A stretch of 64,000 nt of DNA. It comes from Flavivirga rizhaonensis (lineage in GTDB: Bacteria; Bacteroidota; Bacteroidia; Flavobacteriales; Flavobacteriaceae). A model generated the notes under the pieces. The model was not told the DNA's origin. It did not search any database and saw only the letters and a program-made list of their open reading frames with translations. Made by a program: the position numbers and the translations under genes. This document shows positions 29,360-38,097 of this stretch, piece after piece (the stretch's first letter is position 1; every line of letters starts with the position of its first letter). Location of the stretch: NCBI RefSeq assembly GCF_004791695.1, contig NZ_SRSO01000001.1, positions 124,001-188,000 on the forward strand, written 5' to 3'.

Positions 29360-30575
29360 CTGCTTTTCGTTTAGAATCGAGAATATTGAGTGTCTCCATA
29401 CATGCTCGCATTGTTTTATAAGTGCGTTCAATATCTGCATCTAAACCTATTGAAAAACGAATTAACCCGTCACTTAAACCCATTTCTTTTTGTTCATCCT
29501 CTGGAATTTCAGAGGATGTAGAACTTCCAGGGGCACTAAACAGGGTTTTGTAAAACCCTAGACTTACTGCCAAATATCCTAAGTTTTTGTCTTGCATCAT
29601 TTCCATAAGTTCGTTTGCTTTATCTAATGAGCCAACATCAATTGTTAGCATGCCTCCAAAACCATATTTTTCATTCATCATACTTTTAAATAATTCATGT
29701 GATGGATGAGATTCTAATCCAGGATAAACAGTTTTTAGACCGTCTGCTTCGAATTGTTTAGCTAAATAGATAGCATTATGGCTATGTTGTTGCATTCTAA
29801 TATGCAATGTTCTTAGGTTTTTTAATACGGATGAAGCTCTTAAGCTATCCATTGTTGAGCCTAGTAGCATGGATGCACCATCATTCACATTACGTAAATC
29901 ATTTATAAATTCTTGAGTACCACAAACAACACCACCAACGGTATCACTAGATCCATTAATAAATTTTGTTAGACTGTGAATAACCACATCAGCACCTAGC
30001 ATTGCTGGTGAAATAGAGAGCGGAGAAAAGGTATTATCTACGATTAGTTTTAAATTATGTCTCTTGGCAATATTGGCTAACCCTCTAATGTCAGCAACTT
30101 CTAAAAGTGGATTACTAACAGATTCACAATACAATACTTTTGTGTTTTTTGTAATGGCGTTTTCGACGATTTCCAAATTTGTAATATCTACAAAAGACGT
30201 GTCTATATTAAACCGTGGTATAAAATTTTTCAAAAAAGCATAAGTACCACCGTAAATAGTTCTGCTGGAAATAATGTGGTCTCCAGCATCACACAGCTGT
30301 AGTAGTACAGGTGTGATAGCTCCCATACCAGATGCCGAAACATTCGCAGTTTCGGTACCTTCCATAGCCGCTAAAGCTTCTCCTAAGTATAGATTTGAAG
30401 GTGAAGAATGCCGCGAATATAAATAGCAACCGTCTGCGTTACCTTCAAAGGTATCAAACATGGTTTTTGCAGATAAGAATGTGTAGGTAGAGGAATCCGA
30501 AATAGAAGGATTTACACCTCCAAATTCACCAAAATATTGTAAGTCTTGTATACTATTTGCAGGTTTAAAAGCCAT
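29346..30575 (-). CDS. Cys/Met metabolism PLP-dependent enzyme (gamma-lyase-like)
   Basis: A 409-residue fold-type I PLP enzyme of the trans-sulfuration family. YSRHSSPSN and SASGMGAI bind PLP phosphate and ring, Asp180 in LIVDNTF contacts the pyridine nitrogen, and Lys204 in HSLTKFINGSSDTVGG is the Schiff-base lysine. It could be a methionine gamma-lyase or a cystathionine/homocysteine lyase. The methionine-gamma-lyase cysteine after YG is Gly here (IYGGTYAF), so that assignment is open. It is divergent from an Lrp-type regulator with a palindrome between them (30659-30680), suggesting amino-acid-responsive control. Confidence 0.85.
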   Translation of the reverse strand: MAFKPANSIQDLQYFGEFGGVNPSISDSSTYTFLSAKTMFDTFEGNADGCYLYSRHSSPSNLYLGEALAAMEGTETANVSASGMGAITPVLLQLCDAGDHIISSRTIYGGTYAFLKNFIPRFNIDTSFVDITNLEIVENAITKNTKVLYCESVSNPLLEVADIRGLANIAKRHNLKLIVDNTFSPLSISPAMLGADVVIHSLTKFINGSSDTVGGVVCGTQEFINDLRNVNDGASMLLGSTMDSLRASSVLKNLRTLHIRMQQHSHNAIYLAKQFEADGLKTVYPGLESHPSHELFKSMMNEKYGFGGMLTIDVGSLDKANELMEMMQDKNLGYLAVSLGFYKTLFSAPGSSTSSEIPEDEQKEMGLSDGLIRFSIGLDADIERTYKTMRACMETLNILDSKRKAVKSL

Positions 30576-30658
30576 GACATCTTAAATTTAATTATATAAC
30601 AAAATTCAATATTATAAGACTATAAAACAATGAATTATTAATTATTTAGAAAATAAAA

Positions 30659-30680
30659 CTAAATTATTGTAATAATTTAG
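30659..30680. promoter_or_regulatory. Perfect palindrome, putative Lrp-type operator
   Basis: CTAAATTATT (30659-30668) and AATAATTTAG (30671-30680) are exact inverted copies with a 2-bp centre. The site lies between the divergent PLP-enzyme gene and the Lrp/AsnC gene, a usual place for autoregulation and control of the neighbour. Binding is inferred. Confidence 0.5.
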
Positions 30681-30735
30681 ATAATTATATTGTTGTTTGC
30701 ATGTTTTTATATATTTTAATGAAAAATTTTCAATT

Positions 30736-31194
30736 ATGGTATTTGATGATATTGATAGGAGGCTATTAGATTATTTACAGGTAGATAGCAAACAAACAAA
30801 TAAAGAGCTTTCTAATAAGTTGAATCTTTCTGTAACAGCGGTTTATGAACGTATAAAAAAACTTGAAAGGGAGGGATATATTGATGGATATGTAGCATTA
30901 GTTAATAAAGAACTTGTAGATAAAGCCTTTGTAGCATTTTGCCATATCAAGCTCATACAGCACAGTCAGGATTATGTCGTGAAGTTTGAAAAAGAGGTTG
31001 CTAATATAGATGAAGTGTTAGAATGTTATCACATTAGTGGCGATTACGACTATTTATTAAAAGTTTTAGTAAAAGATATACAGGCTTTTAGAGAATTTAT
31101 GGTTAAAAAGCTAACCACAATCAATCACATAGGTAGTACACATAGCATGTTTGTGATAAATGAAGTAAAGCATACTACAGCAATTAATATGTAA
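30736..31194 (+). CDS. Lrp/AsnC-family transcriptional regulator
   Basis: A 152-residue regulator when started at ATG 30736 (MVFDDIDRRLLDYLQVDS), the normal start of this family; an upstream in-frame ATG at 30697 would add 13 atypical residues. The winged HTH (about 1-60: QTNKELSNKLNLSVTAVYERIKKLEREG) is followed by a RAM ligand-binding domain (about 65-150: EVLECYHISGDYDYLLKVLVKD). It probably senses an amino acid and controls the divergent PLP-enzyme gene. The next gene starts 2 bp after its stop. Confidence 0.93.
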   Translation: MVFDDIDRRLLDYLQVDSKQTNKELSNKLNLSVTAVYERIKKLEREGYIDGYVALVNKELVDKAFVAFCHIKLIQHSQDYVVKFEKEVANIDEVLECYHISGDYDYLLKVLVKDIQAFREFMVKKLTTINHIGSTHSMFVINEVKHTTAINM

Positions 31195-31196
31195 TT

Positions 31197-31823
31197 ATGA
31201 ATACAACAATCTATAAGGGTATTGAGTTTTTAATTATTTTTATTCTACTACCAGTTAGCTTTGCCATTGACTATTCTATAAAATTAAAAATGGGTATTGG
31301 TATCATTGGTTTTATATATATCATTTATGTTTTATTATGGGTTGAGGAGAAACAATTTAAGATGGCTCCAAACTTGAAATGGTGTATATTTTGGAAACAA
31401 ACTATTTTTAAACTAGCTGTAATTGCTATACTTACCACATTGTTCGTATGGTTAACTGATAGTAAGTTACTTTTTGATATATTAATAAATAAGCCCAAAC
31501 TGTGGCTTTTTATATTGTTTGTTTATAGTTTCTTTTCGGTATATCCACAAGAAATAATCTATAGAACTTTTTATTTTCAACGTTACAAAGGTTTATTTAA
31601 AAACGAAGTGTTGTTTATTTTTGTAAATGCCATTATATTTTCTTTAGGTCACATTTTTTTTAAAAATAGTTTAGTGGTCGTGCTGACATTTTTTGGTGGG
31701 GTGCTATTTGCTATAACTTATAAAAACACGCAATCTACATTATTAGTTTCCTTAGAACATGCTGTTTATGGTTGTTGGCTCTTTACAGTAGGCATGGGAG
31801 GTATGCTTGGATTTCCAGCATAA
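31197..31823 (+). CDS. CPBP/CAAX-type intramembrane protein with altered motif 1
   Basis: A 208-residue protein with about six hydrophobic helices. CPBP motifs are recognisable: PQEIIYRTFYFQRY (motif 1, Gln118-Glu119-Arg123), FSLGH (motif 2, His152) and SLEHAVYG (motif 3). The family consensus for motif 1 is EExxxR, so the first Glu is Gln here, which may reduce or abolish protease activity. It follows the Lrp gene by 2 bp, so they are translationally coupled, although a functional link is unproven. Confidence 0.75.
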   Translation: MNTTIYKGIEFLIIFILLPVSFAIDYSIKLKMGIGIIGFIYIIYVLLWVEEKQFKMAPNLKWCIFWKQTIFKLAVIAILTTLFVWLTDSKLLFDILINKPKLWLFILFVYSFFSVYPQEIIYRTFYFQRYKGLFKNEVLFIFVNAIIFSLGHIFFKNSLVVVLTFFGGVLFAITYKNTQSTLLVSLEHAVYGCWLFTVGMGGMLGFPA

Positions 31824-31926
31824 TTTCTTTAAAGGCTTAGGAATTGAATAAAAAGACTACGTTATTAAATCTTTTTCTTATTTTTAGCCTCTTATTTTAT
31901 TAACCATTAACCAAACAAAACAAAAG

Positions 31927-32460
31927 ATGAAGAAATTAAGTTACATTATTTTAGGGCTTATTATTGGAGCCGTATTAACGTATTATTTTTGTCCAAGAAA
32001 TCCAGAATTGGATGCTATGGAGACAAAATTGAATACTGAAGCTAAAATTGTAAAGCCCCAAGGGATTATTGATCAAGCTTACGCTAAGAAATTAAACAAG
32101 AATTGGACTAAGTATAGAAAACCAGCAGTAGATTCTTGTGCTGCAATGGGAGGACACAAACAAGATGACCGTTCTGTATGGTGGTCTGCTAAAGAACTTA
32201 AAAATTATTTGAGATACTCAAAAAAGCAGGCAGATAGTTTAAATTATAAAATTACGGGCTACCGTGTTTATTTAGGTGTTTATGGACAAGAAGCTGGACC
32301 TGAAAAATGTGATTTAAGTACGATGTTCCTTGTACCTACGGGCGAAAAAAGACATGCTGAAGCTAGTATGAGTCCATTTAACTTTGTAGGTAATGAAACT
32401 GATCTTCCTGTGTCTCCTTTAAACAGAGGAAATGGAGGAAATGGAGGTTATCCAAATTAA
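31927..32460 (+). CDS. Membrane-anchored periplasmic protein, unknown function
   Basis: A 177-residue protein with one N-terminal hydrophobic segment (MKKLSYIILGLIIGAVLTYYF). The rest is soluble with two cysteines (VDSCAAMGG, EKCDLST), a GVYGQEAGPEKCDLSTMFLV segment and a glycine/asparagine-rich tail (NRGNGGNGGYPN). I do not recognise a named family; it looks like a flavobacterial hypothetical protein. It precedes a multi-pass membrane protein and a histidine kinase with short spacing, so it may be part of one sensing unit. Confidence 0.6.
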   Translation: MKKLSYIILGLIIGAVLTYYFCPRNPELDAMETKLNTEAKIVKPQGIIDQAYAKKLNKNWTKYRKPAVDSCAAMGGHKQDDRSVWWSAKELKNYLRYSKKQADSLNYKITGYRVYLGVYGQEAGPEKCDLSTMFLVPTGEKRHAEASMSPFNFVGNETDLPVSPLNRGNGGNGGYPN

Positions 32461-32466
32461 TTCTTA

Positions 32467-33189
32467 GTGGAAGAATTTCTAAAAGAAAATTATCATATAC
32501 TTACAACTATCACAGAATCATTAGCAGCTGTAACTGGTTTGTTACTTTATAATAAGTACAGATTAACAGCTGCTAAATATTTTATATATTTTTTAATATA
32601 TCTTACTATTTGTGATTTTATTAGTTCTTATTCCATGTATGTCCATCCAGATAAACTTTTTGGATTTCTCATAGGAACTATTTTTGAAAAGAATCATTGG
32701 TGGTCAACGCTCTATTGGCAGATAGGGGCTATTCTATTTTTCTCTTTTTATTATCGTAAAATTTTAAAAACTAAAAGGTTTAGAGTCATTATTAAACTTT
32801 TTAGCTATGGATATTTCTTTTTTTCCATTATCTACATTATTTTAAATTGGAATGCATTTTTTTATAAGTTTTTCCCAATCTTGAATGTCTTCGGAGCGGC
32901 CATTATATTATTATGTACAGTATTCTATTTTATTGAAATTCTACAAAGTGATAAAGTTTTAACTTTTTACAAATCCATAAATTTTTATATCAGTTTTGCC
33001 ATATTTATTTGGTGGCTCATCATAACACCTATAGACTTTTATGATGTATATTTTGCTTATGATTCAGGTAGTCCTAACCGAGATTGGGATTTTGTTTTTT
33101 TACAATTAGAAATTTTTTTATTTGCTAATATATTTATGTATTTAACTTATACTTTTGCTTTAATATGGTGCAAACCGGAAAACGACTAG
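32467..33189 (+). CDS. Multi-pass membrane protein, unknown function
   Basis: A 240-residue protein, started at GTG 32467 (6 bp after the previous stop), with about seven hydrophobic helices, a helix number typical of 7TM sensor modules. No enzymatic motif is seen. The 3' end overlaps the start of the histidine kinase gene by 25 bp, which suggests translational coupling and that this protein supplies the sensory part for the kinase (inference). Confidence 0.6.
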   Translation: MEEFLKENYHILTTITESLAAVTGLLLYNKYRLTAAKYFIYFLIYLTICDFISSYSMYVHPDKLFGFLIGTIFEKNHWWSTLYWQIGAILFFSFYYRKILKTKRFRVIIKLFSYGYFFFSIIYIILNWNAFFYKFFPILNVFGAAIILLCTVFYFIEILQSDKVLTFYKSINFYISFAIFIWWLIITPIDFYDVYFAYDSGSPNRDWDFVFLQLEIFLFANIFMYLTYTFALIWCKPEND

Positions 33190-33965
33190 TCAGTACAGCT
33201 GCAGAACGCTATTTACTTATATATATGATTACTGTTTTAGTAGTTGTAACATTCTTGGTTATTATCTTTTTTATTGTATTTCAAAAAAGAAAAAATAAAT
33301 TGTTGTTAGATAGGATTAAGCAACAACAAGCTTTTGAAGAAGAAATAGCCCAGGCTCAAACCGAAATACAGGAACAAACACTTAAAAATATAGGATGGGA
33401 ATTGCATGATAATGTGGGTCAATTGTTATCATTTGCTAGTATGCAGTTAAGTATTTTAAAAATGCAGGTAGCAGATGATGTAAAGGAGAAATTTAAAGAT
33501 ACGAGTGAAGCTCTTAAAGATAGTTTATCTGAAGTACGCGCACTTTCAAAAACATTAAATAATGAGGTGGTTTTAAATATAGGTTTTGAAAAATCTATTA
33601 CTAATGAATTAAATCGACTTAAAAAGATGAAATTCGCTTCTGCCGAACTTAAAACAGTAGGTAAGAAAATTGATTTTACAAATAGGAAACACGAAATCAT
33701 TATTTTTAGAATTATACAAGAGTTTTTATCTAATTCTGTAAAATATTCTGAGGCTGAAAACTTAGTTATTACCATAGAATATAAAACGCAAAGCCTAAAA
33801 ATCACAGCTATTGATGATGGTAAAGGTTTTAATATGAGTGATATAGAAAAAGGGTCTGGATTAATAAATATGAAGAGTAGGGCAACTTTAATTAATGCAG
33901 TATTTAAATTATCATCTAAAGCTAATGAAGGCGTACGATTAGTATTAGATTACCCGATTTCCTAA
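33165..33965 (+). CDS. NarX/DesK-type sensor histidine kinase without adjacent response regulator
   Basis: A 266-residue kinase with one transmembrane helix (about 16-42), a coiled-coil linker and a HisKA_3-like dimerisation box IGWELHDNVGQLLSFA (phospho-acceptor His81). A compact ATPase domain follows, with EFLSNSVKYSEA (N box) and IDDGKGFN, GSGLINMKSRA (G boxes). It has almost no periplasmic part, so sensing is probably by the membrane or a partner protein. Kinases of this type usually pair with a LuxR-type regulator, but the next gene is an aldehyde dehydrogenase on the other strand. Confidence 0.88.
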   Translation: MVQTGKRLVSTAAERYLLIYMITVLVVVTFLVIIFFIVFQKRKNKLLLDRIKQQQAFEEEIAQAQTEIQEQTLKNIGWELHDNVGQLLSFASMQLSILKMQVADDVKEKFKDTSEALKDSLSEVRALSKTLNNEVVLNIGFEKSITNELNRLKKMKFASAELKTVGKKIDFTNRKHEIIIFRIIQEFLSNSVKYSEAENLVITIEYKTQSLKITAIDDGKGFNMSDIEKGSGLINMKSRATLINAVFKLSSKANEGVRLVLDYPIS

Positions 33966-34032
33966 TTAACGTGGGTTTAACAAACAATTATTAGTAAATT
34001 AAATTTGCCTGTTTAAATTGCACTTGCAGTAA

Positions 34033-35412
34033 TTAAGAGAAGTATTTAAACATTTTTTTTAAAAGATCTAATTTTCCTTTATATGGTGCGTATCTTACAC
34101 CTGGATCAGACCAATTTCTTCGCTTAGAGATTGCTTTATTATGTGAAAATGTATCGAATCCTGTTTTTCCATGATAAGCTCCCATACCACTAGCACCTAT
34201 TCCTCCAAATGGCAATCTGTGATTTCCAAAATGGATTAATAGATCGTTTACTACACCGCCACCAAAATTATATTTTTTGATTGTTTGCTCAACAAAAGTA
34301 CTATTGTTTGAAAACACATAAAGGGCTAATGGTTTTTCATAATTCCAAATAATATTTTCTATATCCTGTTCTGTATTATAAGTTAGAATAGGTAAAACAG
34401 GTCCGAAAATCTCGCCACCCATTATTTTATTATCTAAATTTGGAGTATCAACAAGGGTAGGTGCTATATAGCAATTTTCTACATCTATCTCCCCTCCAAA
34501 AATTACTTGAGAATCTTCCAGCATGTCTGTTATTCTTAGCACATTTCTTTTGTTAATAATTCTTGGTAAATCAGGAGATTCTTTTGGGTCTATACCATAT
34601 CTTTTTGTTATTTCGGTTTTTAAAGCTTCAACAAAAGCATCCTTAATATTAGATTTTATAATGATGTAATCTGCAGAAATACATGTCTGTCCAGCATTTA
34701 AAAACTTTCCCCATGAGATACGTCTGGCAACCAGTTTTAAATTAACTGTTTCATCAATAATACATGGTGATTTACCTCCTAATTCTAAGGTAATAGGAGT
34801 TAAGTGTTTTGCAGCTGCGCGAGCAACAATTTTTCCAACAGGTACGCTACCAGTAAAGAATATATAGTCCCATTTTTGAGCGAGTAGTTGTGTTGCTGTT
34901 TCAACATCACCTTCAATGGATGTTACAATTGTTTTAGGAAATACTTTTTGAATAATGTCGGTAATGAGTTGAGAGGTATGTTTAGTTAGTTCGCTAGGTT
35001 TTAAAACAACCGTATTTCCACTAGCAATTGCCATAATTAAAGGTTCTATAGCTAATAAAAAGGGATAGTTCCACGGAGCAATGATTAATACATTTCCGTA
35101 AGGTTCTTTATAAATATAATCTTGAGATGGAAATGTGAGCATCGACGATTTTACCCGTTTTGGTTTTGCCCACTTTTTGAGATTTTTAATAACTAAATTC
35201 AGTTCAGAAATAACCAATCCAAATTCACTAATAAACGTTTCAAACTCTGGTTTTTTGAAATCTTTTTTTAAAGCATCGTAAATAGCTTGTTCGTTAGAAA
35301 CGATTTCCTGTTTTAAGGTCTTTAAAAGCGATAATCTATAAGAGACATCCTTTGTTTTTTGTGACTTAAAAAAATCTTTTTGTTTTGAAAGTATTTCAGG
35401 TATAGTATCCAA
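34033..35412 (-). CDS. Aldehyde dehydrogenase (class 3-like)
   Basis: A 459-residue NAD(P)-dependent aldehyde dehydrogenase. PWNYPFLLAIEPLIMAIASG is the cofactor region, the general base Glu210 lies in LELGGKSP and the catalytic Cys244 in NAGQTCISADY. The length and the C-terminal GGVVNDLLIHFGNHRLPFGG place it with the class 3 / fatty-aldehyde subgroup. The substrate is probably a medium- or long-chain aldehyde. It follows the RluA-type gene by 26 bp on the same strand. Confidence 0.93.
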   Translation of the reverse strand: MDTIPEILSKQKDFFKSQKTKDVSYRLSLLKTLKQEIVSNEQAIYDALKKDFKKPEFETFISEFGLVISELNLVIKNLKKWAKPKRVKSSMLTFPSQDYIYKEPYGNVLIIAPWNYPFLLAIEPLIMAIASGNTVVLKPSELTKHTSQLITDIIQKVFPKTIVTSIEGDVETATQLLAQKWDYIFFTGSVPVGKIVARAAAKHLTPITLELGGKSPCIIDETVNLKLVARRISWGKFLNAGQTCISADYIIIKSNIKDAFVEALKTEITKRYGIDPKESPDLPRIINKRNVLRITDMLEDSQVIFGGEIDVENCYIAPTLVDTPNLDNKIMGGEIFGPVLPILTYNTEQDIENIIWNYEKPLALYVFSNNSTFVEQTIKKYNFGGGVVNDLLIHFGNHRLPFGGIGASGMGAYHGKTGFDTFSHNKAISKRRNWSDPGVRYAPYKGKLDLLKKMFKYFS

Positions 35413-35438
35413 AAGTGTTTTTTATAAAGATATTTAAA

Positions 35439-36164
35439 TTATGGGAAACAAGCGTCCCAAATAGCATCTTTTGGCAGTGGTGCAGAAATAGTTATAGGTT
35501 CTTTTTTTACTGGATGAACAAACTCTATATGTCTTGCATGTAAATGAATACTAGCGTCTTTATTACTTCTGTTAAAACCATATTTTAGGTCTCCCTTGAT
35601 GGGGCATCCTATATTAGATAGTTGAGATCGTATTTGATGATGCCTACCAGTTTCTAAATTAACTTCAAGCAAATAATAGTTGTCTAGTTTCTTTAATAAT
35701 TTATAATGAAGAATGGCTTTTTTACTGTCTTTAACCTCTTTAGTATACGCGGTTGATTTATTGTTTTTTGGATTCTTTTTCAACCAATTTACTAATGTGT
35801 TTTCAGGTTTTAAAGGCATATTTTTTACAACAGCCCAGTATGTTTTTTGTATATCCTTTGAAAGGAATAATTTATTAAGTCTGGGTAGTACTTTACTTGT
35901 TTTTGCAAATATAACAAGCCCTGTTGTTGGTCTGTCTAAACGATGCGCCACTCCTAAATATACATTTCCAGGTTTGTTGTATTTATCTTTAATATATTCT
36001 TTTACAACATCGCTTAATGGTTTATCACCAGTTTTGTCACCCTGTACAATGTCTCCTGCACGCTTATTAACTATAATAATATGATTGTCTTCGAATAAAA
36101 CTTGAAGATTATTTTTATTTGAAAGTGTTTTTTTAGTCACAAATACACGAATAATTTTTCCCAA
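35439..36164 (-). CDS. RluA-family pseudouridine synthase
   Basis: A 241-residue RNA-modifying enzyme. The catalytic Asp77 is in GVAHRLDRPTTGLVIFAKT and the KTGRHHQIR-type segment appears as LETGRHHQIRSQL. There is no S4 domain, so it resembles RluC/D-type catalytic units of short length; the target uridine cannot be predicted. Confidence 0.9.
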   Translation of the reverse strand: MGKIIRVFVTKKTLSNKNNLQVLFEDNHIIIVNKRAGDIVQGDKTGDKPLSDVVKEYIKDKYNKPGNVYLGVAHRLDRPTTGLVIFAKTSKVLPRLNKLFLSKDIQKTYWAVVKNMPLKPENTLVNWLKKNPKNNKSTAYTKEVKDSKKAILHYKLLKKLDNYYLLEVNLETGRHHQIRSQLSNIGCPIKGDLKYGFNRSNKDASIHLHARHIEFVHPVKKEPITISAPLPKDAIWDACFP

Positions 36165-36203
36165 AGTTATAGTTCTATGTTATTAAGCTAAAAGATTGAA
36201 GAA

Positions 36204-36277
36204 TGTCAGTCTGAGCGCGTAGTTGAAGACATTAAATCTTTATTTTTTAAAGCATTTCGACTGTGCTCAATGCGACA
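36204..36277. repeat. Inverted pair of the TCTGAGCGCAGTCGAA-type repeat
   Basis: The motif at 36204-36231 (core GTCTGAGCGCGTAGTTGAAG) and its inverted, slightly diverged copy at 36253-36277 (CATTTCGACTGTGCTCAATG) can form a ~20-bp imperfect hairpin. Related units occur at 37963, 38014, 41603 and 41689. It lies between panB and the RluA-type gene, so it may act as a transcript end. Confidence 0.7.
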
Positions 36278-36338
36278 AATAGAACAAATTTCTTTACTTA
36301 CATGCCATTGGTCTATAACCGGTTGTTGAGATTAATAA

Positions 36339-37157
36339 TTAATATTGCTCACTATCATTTGGAAAATCAAGCGTTTTAACATCGTCTACATATTGAGAGA
36401 TCGCATTGGTCATATCTTCATATAAATTCATGTAACGACGCAAGAAACGAGGATTAAATTCGTGAGTCATTCCCAGCATATCATGTAATACCAATACCTG
36501 ACCGTCTACACCATTTCCAGCACCAATACCTATAATAGGAATACTCACACTATCAGCTACTTGCTTAGCTAGTTTGGCAGGTATTTTTTCAAGCACAATT
36601 GCAAAACATCCAATGCGTTCCAGCATTTTTGCATCTTCCATAAGCCTTTGAGCTTCTTCTTCTTCTTTGGCTCTTACTGTATAAGTTCCAAATTTATATA
36701 TAGATTGGGGTGTTAAGCCTAAATGCCCCATTACAGGAATCCCTGCATTTAATATACGCTTAATGGAGTCTTTTATTTCTTTACCACCTTCTAGTTTAAC
36801 CGAATGCGCACCACTTTCTTTCATAATTCTAATAGCAGATCGTAAGGCTTCTTTAGGATCACTTTGATAGCTTCCAAAAGGTAAATCTACAACTATAAGA
36901 GCACGGTAAATAGCACGAATTACAGAAGAAGCATGGTATATCATTTGATCTAAAGTAATTGGTAATGTGGTTTCATGTCCAGCCATCACATTACTAGCAG
37001 AATCTCCAACAAGTATAACATCTATACCGGCACCATCAACTATTTTTGCCATGGTGTAATCGTAAGCCGTTAACATTGATATTTTCTCACCATTAGCTTT
37101 CATATCAACTAATGATTTAACTGTAATGCGTTTATATTCTTTTTTAGCTACAGACAT
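36339..37157 (-). CDS. panB: 3-methyl-2-oxobutanoate hydroxymethyltransferase
   Basis: A 272-residue enzyme of pantothenate synthesis, transferring a one-carbon unit from methylene-THF to alpha-ketoisovalerate. Signature segments are [38 protein letters not shown] (metal site), [19 protein letters not shown] and [20 protein letters not shown]. Length is typical. No panC or panE lies nearby. Confidence 0.95.
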   Translation of the reverse strand: MSVAKKEYKRITVKSLVDMKANGEKISMLTAYDYTMAKIVDGAGIDVILVGDSASNVMAGHETTLPITLDQMIYHASSVIRAIYRALIVVDLPFGSYQSDPKEALRSAIRIMKESGAHSVKLEGGKEIKDSIKRILNAGIPVMGHLGLTPQSIYKFGTYTVRAKEEEEAQRLMEDAKMLERIGCFAIVLEKIPAKLAKQVADSVSIPIIGIGAGNGVDGQVLVLHDMLGMTHEFNPRFLRRYMNLYEDMTNAISQYVDDVKTLDFPNDSEQY

Positions 37158-37275
37158 TTTTTTTCTGATTTTAAATAGTATGTAAAAGTAATGAATTAAG
37201 TATATATGTTAAACTTTTCTTTAAGCAACATCAACATTACATATCTTATTTTACTTTAGATAAAATTTAAATATT

Positions 37276-37734
37276 ATGGCTCGGACAATATTCTATTTAT
37301 TCGTTTTAATTACATCTACGATTTATGCCCAAAATGATGAGCAAGCTGAAGTAAAAGAAGCAGTAGATACCTTTTTTGAAGGATTTCATAAGGGGGATAC
37401 AACACTTATGAAGTCTGTTATTGCGGATAAAATAATCATGCAAACAGCTTACAGAAACAAAGAAGGAAAAGATATTTTAGTAACAGACGAACCAGGAAAA
37501 CTTATAAATGCTATTGCAAATAGATCTGATGACCAGAAATGGGATGAACGTTTATTAGACTATAGTATTCAGGTTGATGGTAATATGGCTAATGCCTGGA
37601 CGCCTTATGAATTTTGGTTTAATGGTACATTTAGTCATTGTGGTGTTAATTCTTTTCAATTGTTTAAAGATGGGGGTCAATGGAAAATTATTTATTTGAT
37701 TGATACTCGGAGAAAGTCTACTTGTGATAAATAA
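37276..37734 (+). CDS. Secreted NTF2-like (SnoaL/DUF4440-type) protein
   Basis: A 152-residue protein with a signal peptide (MARTIFYLFVLITSTIYAQ) and a cone-shaped NTF2-like fold: VKEAVDTFFEGFHKGDTTLMKSVI, then strands ending in NSFQLFKDGGQWKIIYLID. Such proteins bind small hydrophobic ligands or have unknown roles; no catalytic residues are assigned. It is divergent from panB. Confidence 0.75.
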   Translation: MARTIFYLFVLITSTIYAQNDEQAEVKEAVDTFFEGFHKGDTTLMKSVIADKIIMQTAYRNKEGKDILVTDEPGKLINAIANRSDDQKWDERLLDYSIQVDGNMANAWTPYEFWFNGTFSHCGVNSFQLFKDGGQWKIIYLIDTRRKSTCDK

Positions 37735-38097
37735 GATATTTAATCTTCAAATGTTTTGTTTCACGAAGACGCAAAGACGTTAAGATATGAAGTTTAAGCT
37801 TGTTTAAATATGTTTTCTCGTTAAGGTACAGAGATGTAAAACTACTTTATTGTAACGCGCAAGGGATAGCAGAGGAAAGCCCGCTGTGAGAAATGAGTGA
37901 GGATTTGTATCATATATAGCCCGACCCCAATGTCATTAAGTTAAGGAAAATTATTCCCTTTTTGTCACATTGAGCGCAGTCGAAATGCCAATGAAAACTA
38001 GAACTCCAATAGGTCTTCGACTGCGCTCAGACTGACATCACAGTTTTAACTTAATGACATTGAGCCCGATCCTACAGGGGGGCGCAAAAAAATTAGT
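37735..38097. repeat. Composite intergenic repeat region
   Basis: 363 bp between convergent genes, made almost wholly of repeat-like units. It starts with CACGAAGACGCAAAGACG (37761-37780 region). A block with CGCGCAAGGGATAGCAG (about 37855-37872) resembles a noncoding repeat I have seen in flavobacterial genomes. Then nested inverted repeats follow: the outer arms 37928-37944 and 38046-38062 are a perfect 17-bp match (CAATGTCATTAAGTTAA), and the inner arms 37963-37987 and 38014-38037 carry TGAGCGCAGTCGAA and its inverse. No coding sequence is supported. Confidence 0.65.

Noticed and set aside
35713..36084. 123-residue plus-strand frame inside the RluA-type gene
   Set aside because: Antisense shadow; the RluA motifs on the minus strand are unambiguous.
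36204..38062. Repeats considered as a CRISPR array
   Set aside because: Units are few, inverted as often as direct, and not regularly spaced; no cas genes are near.
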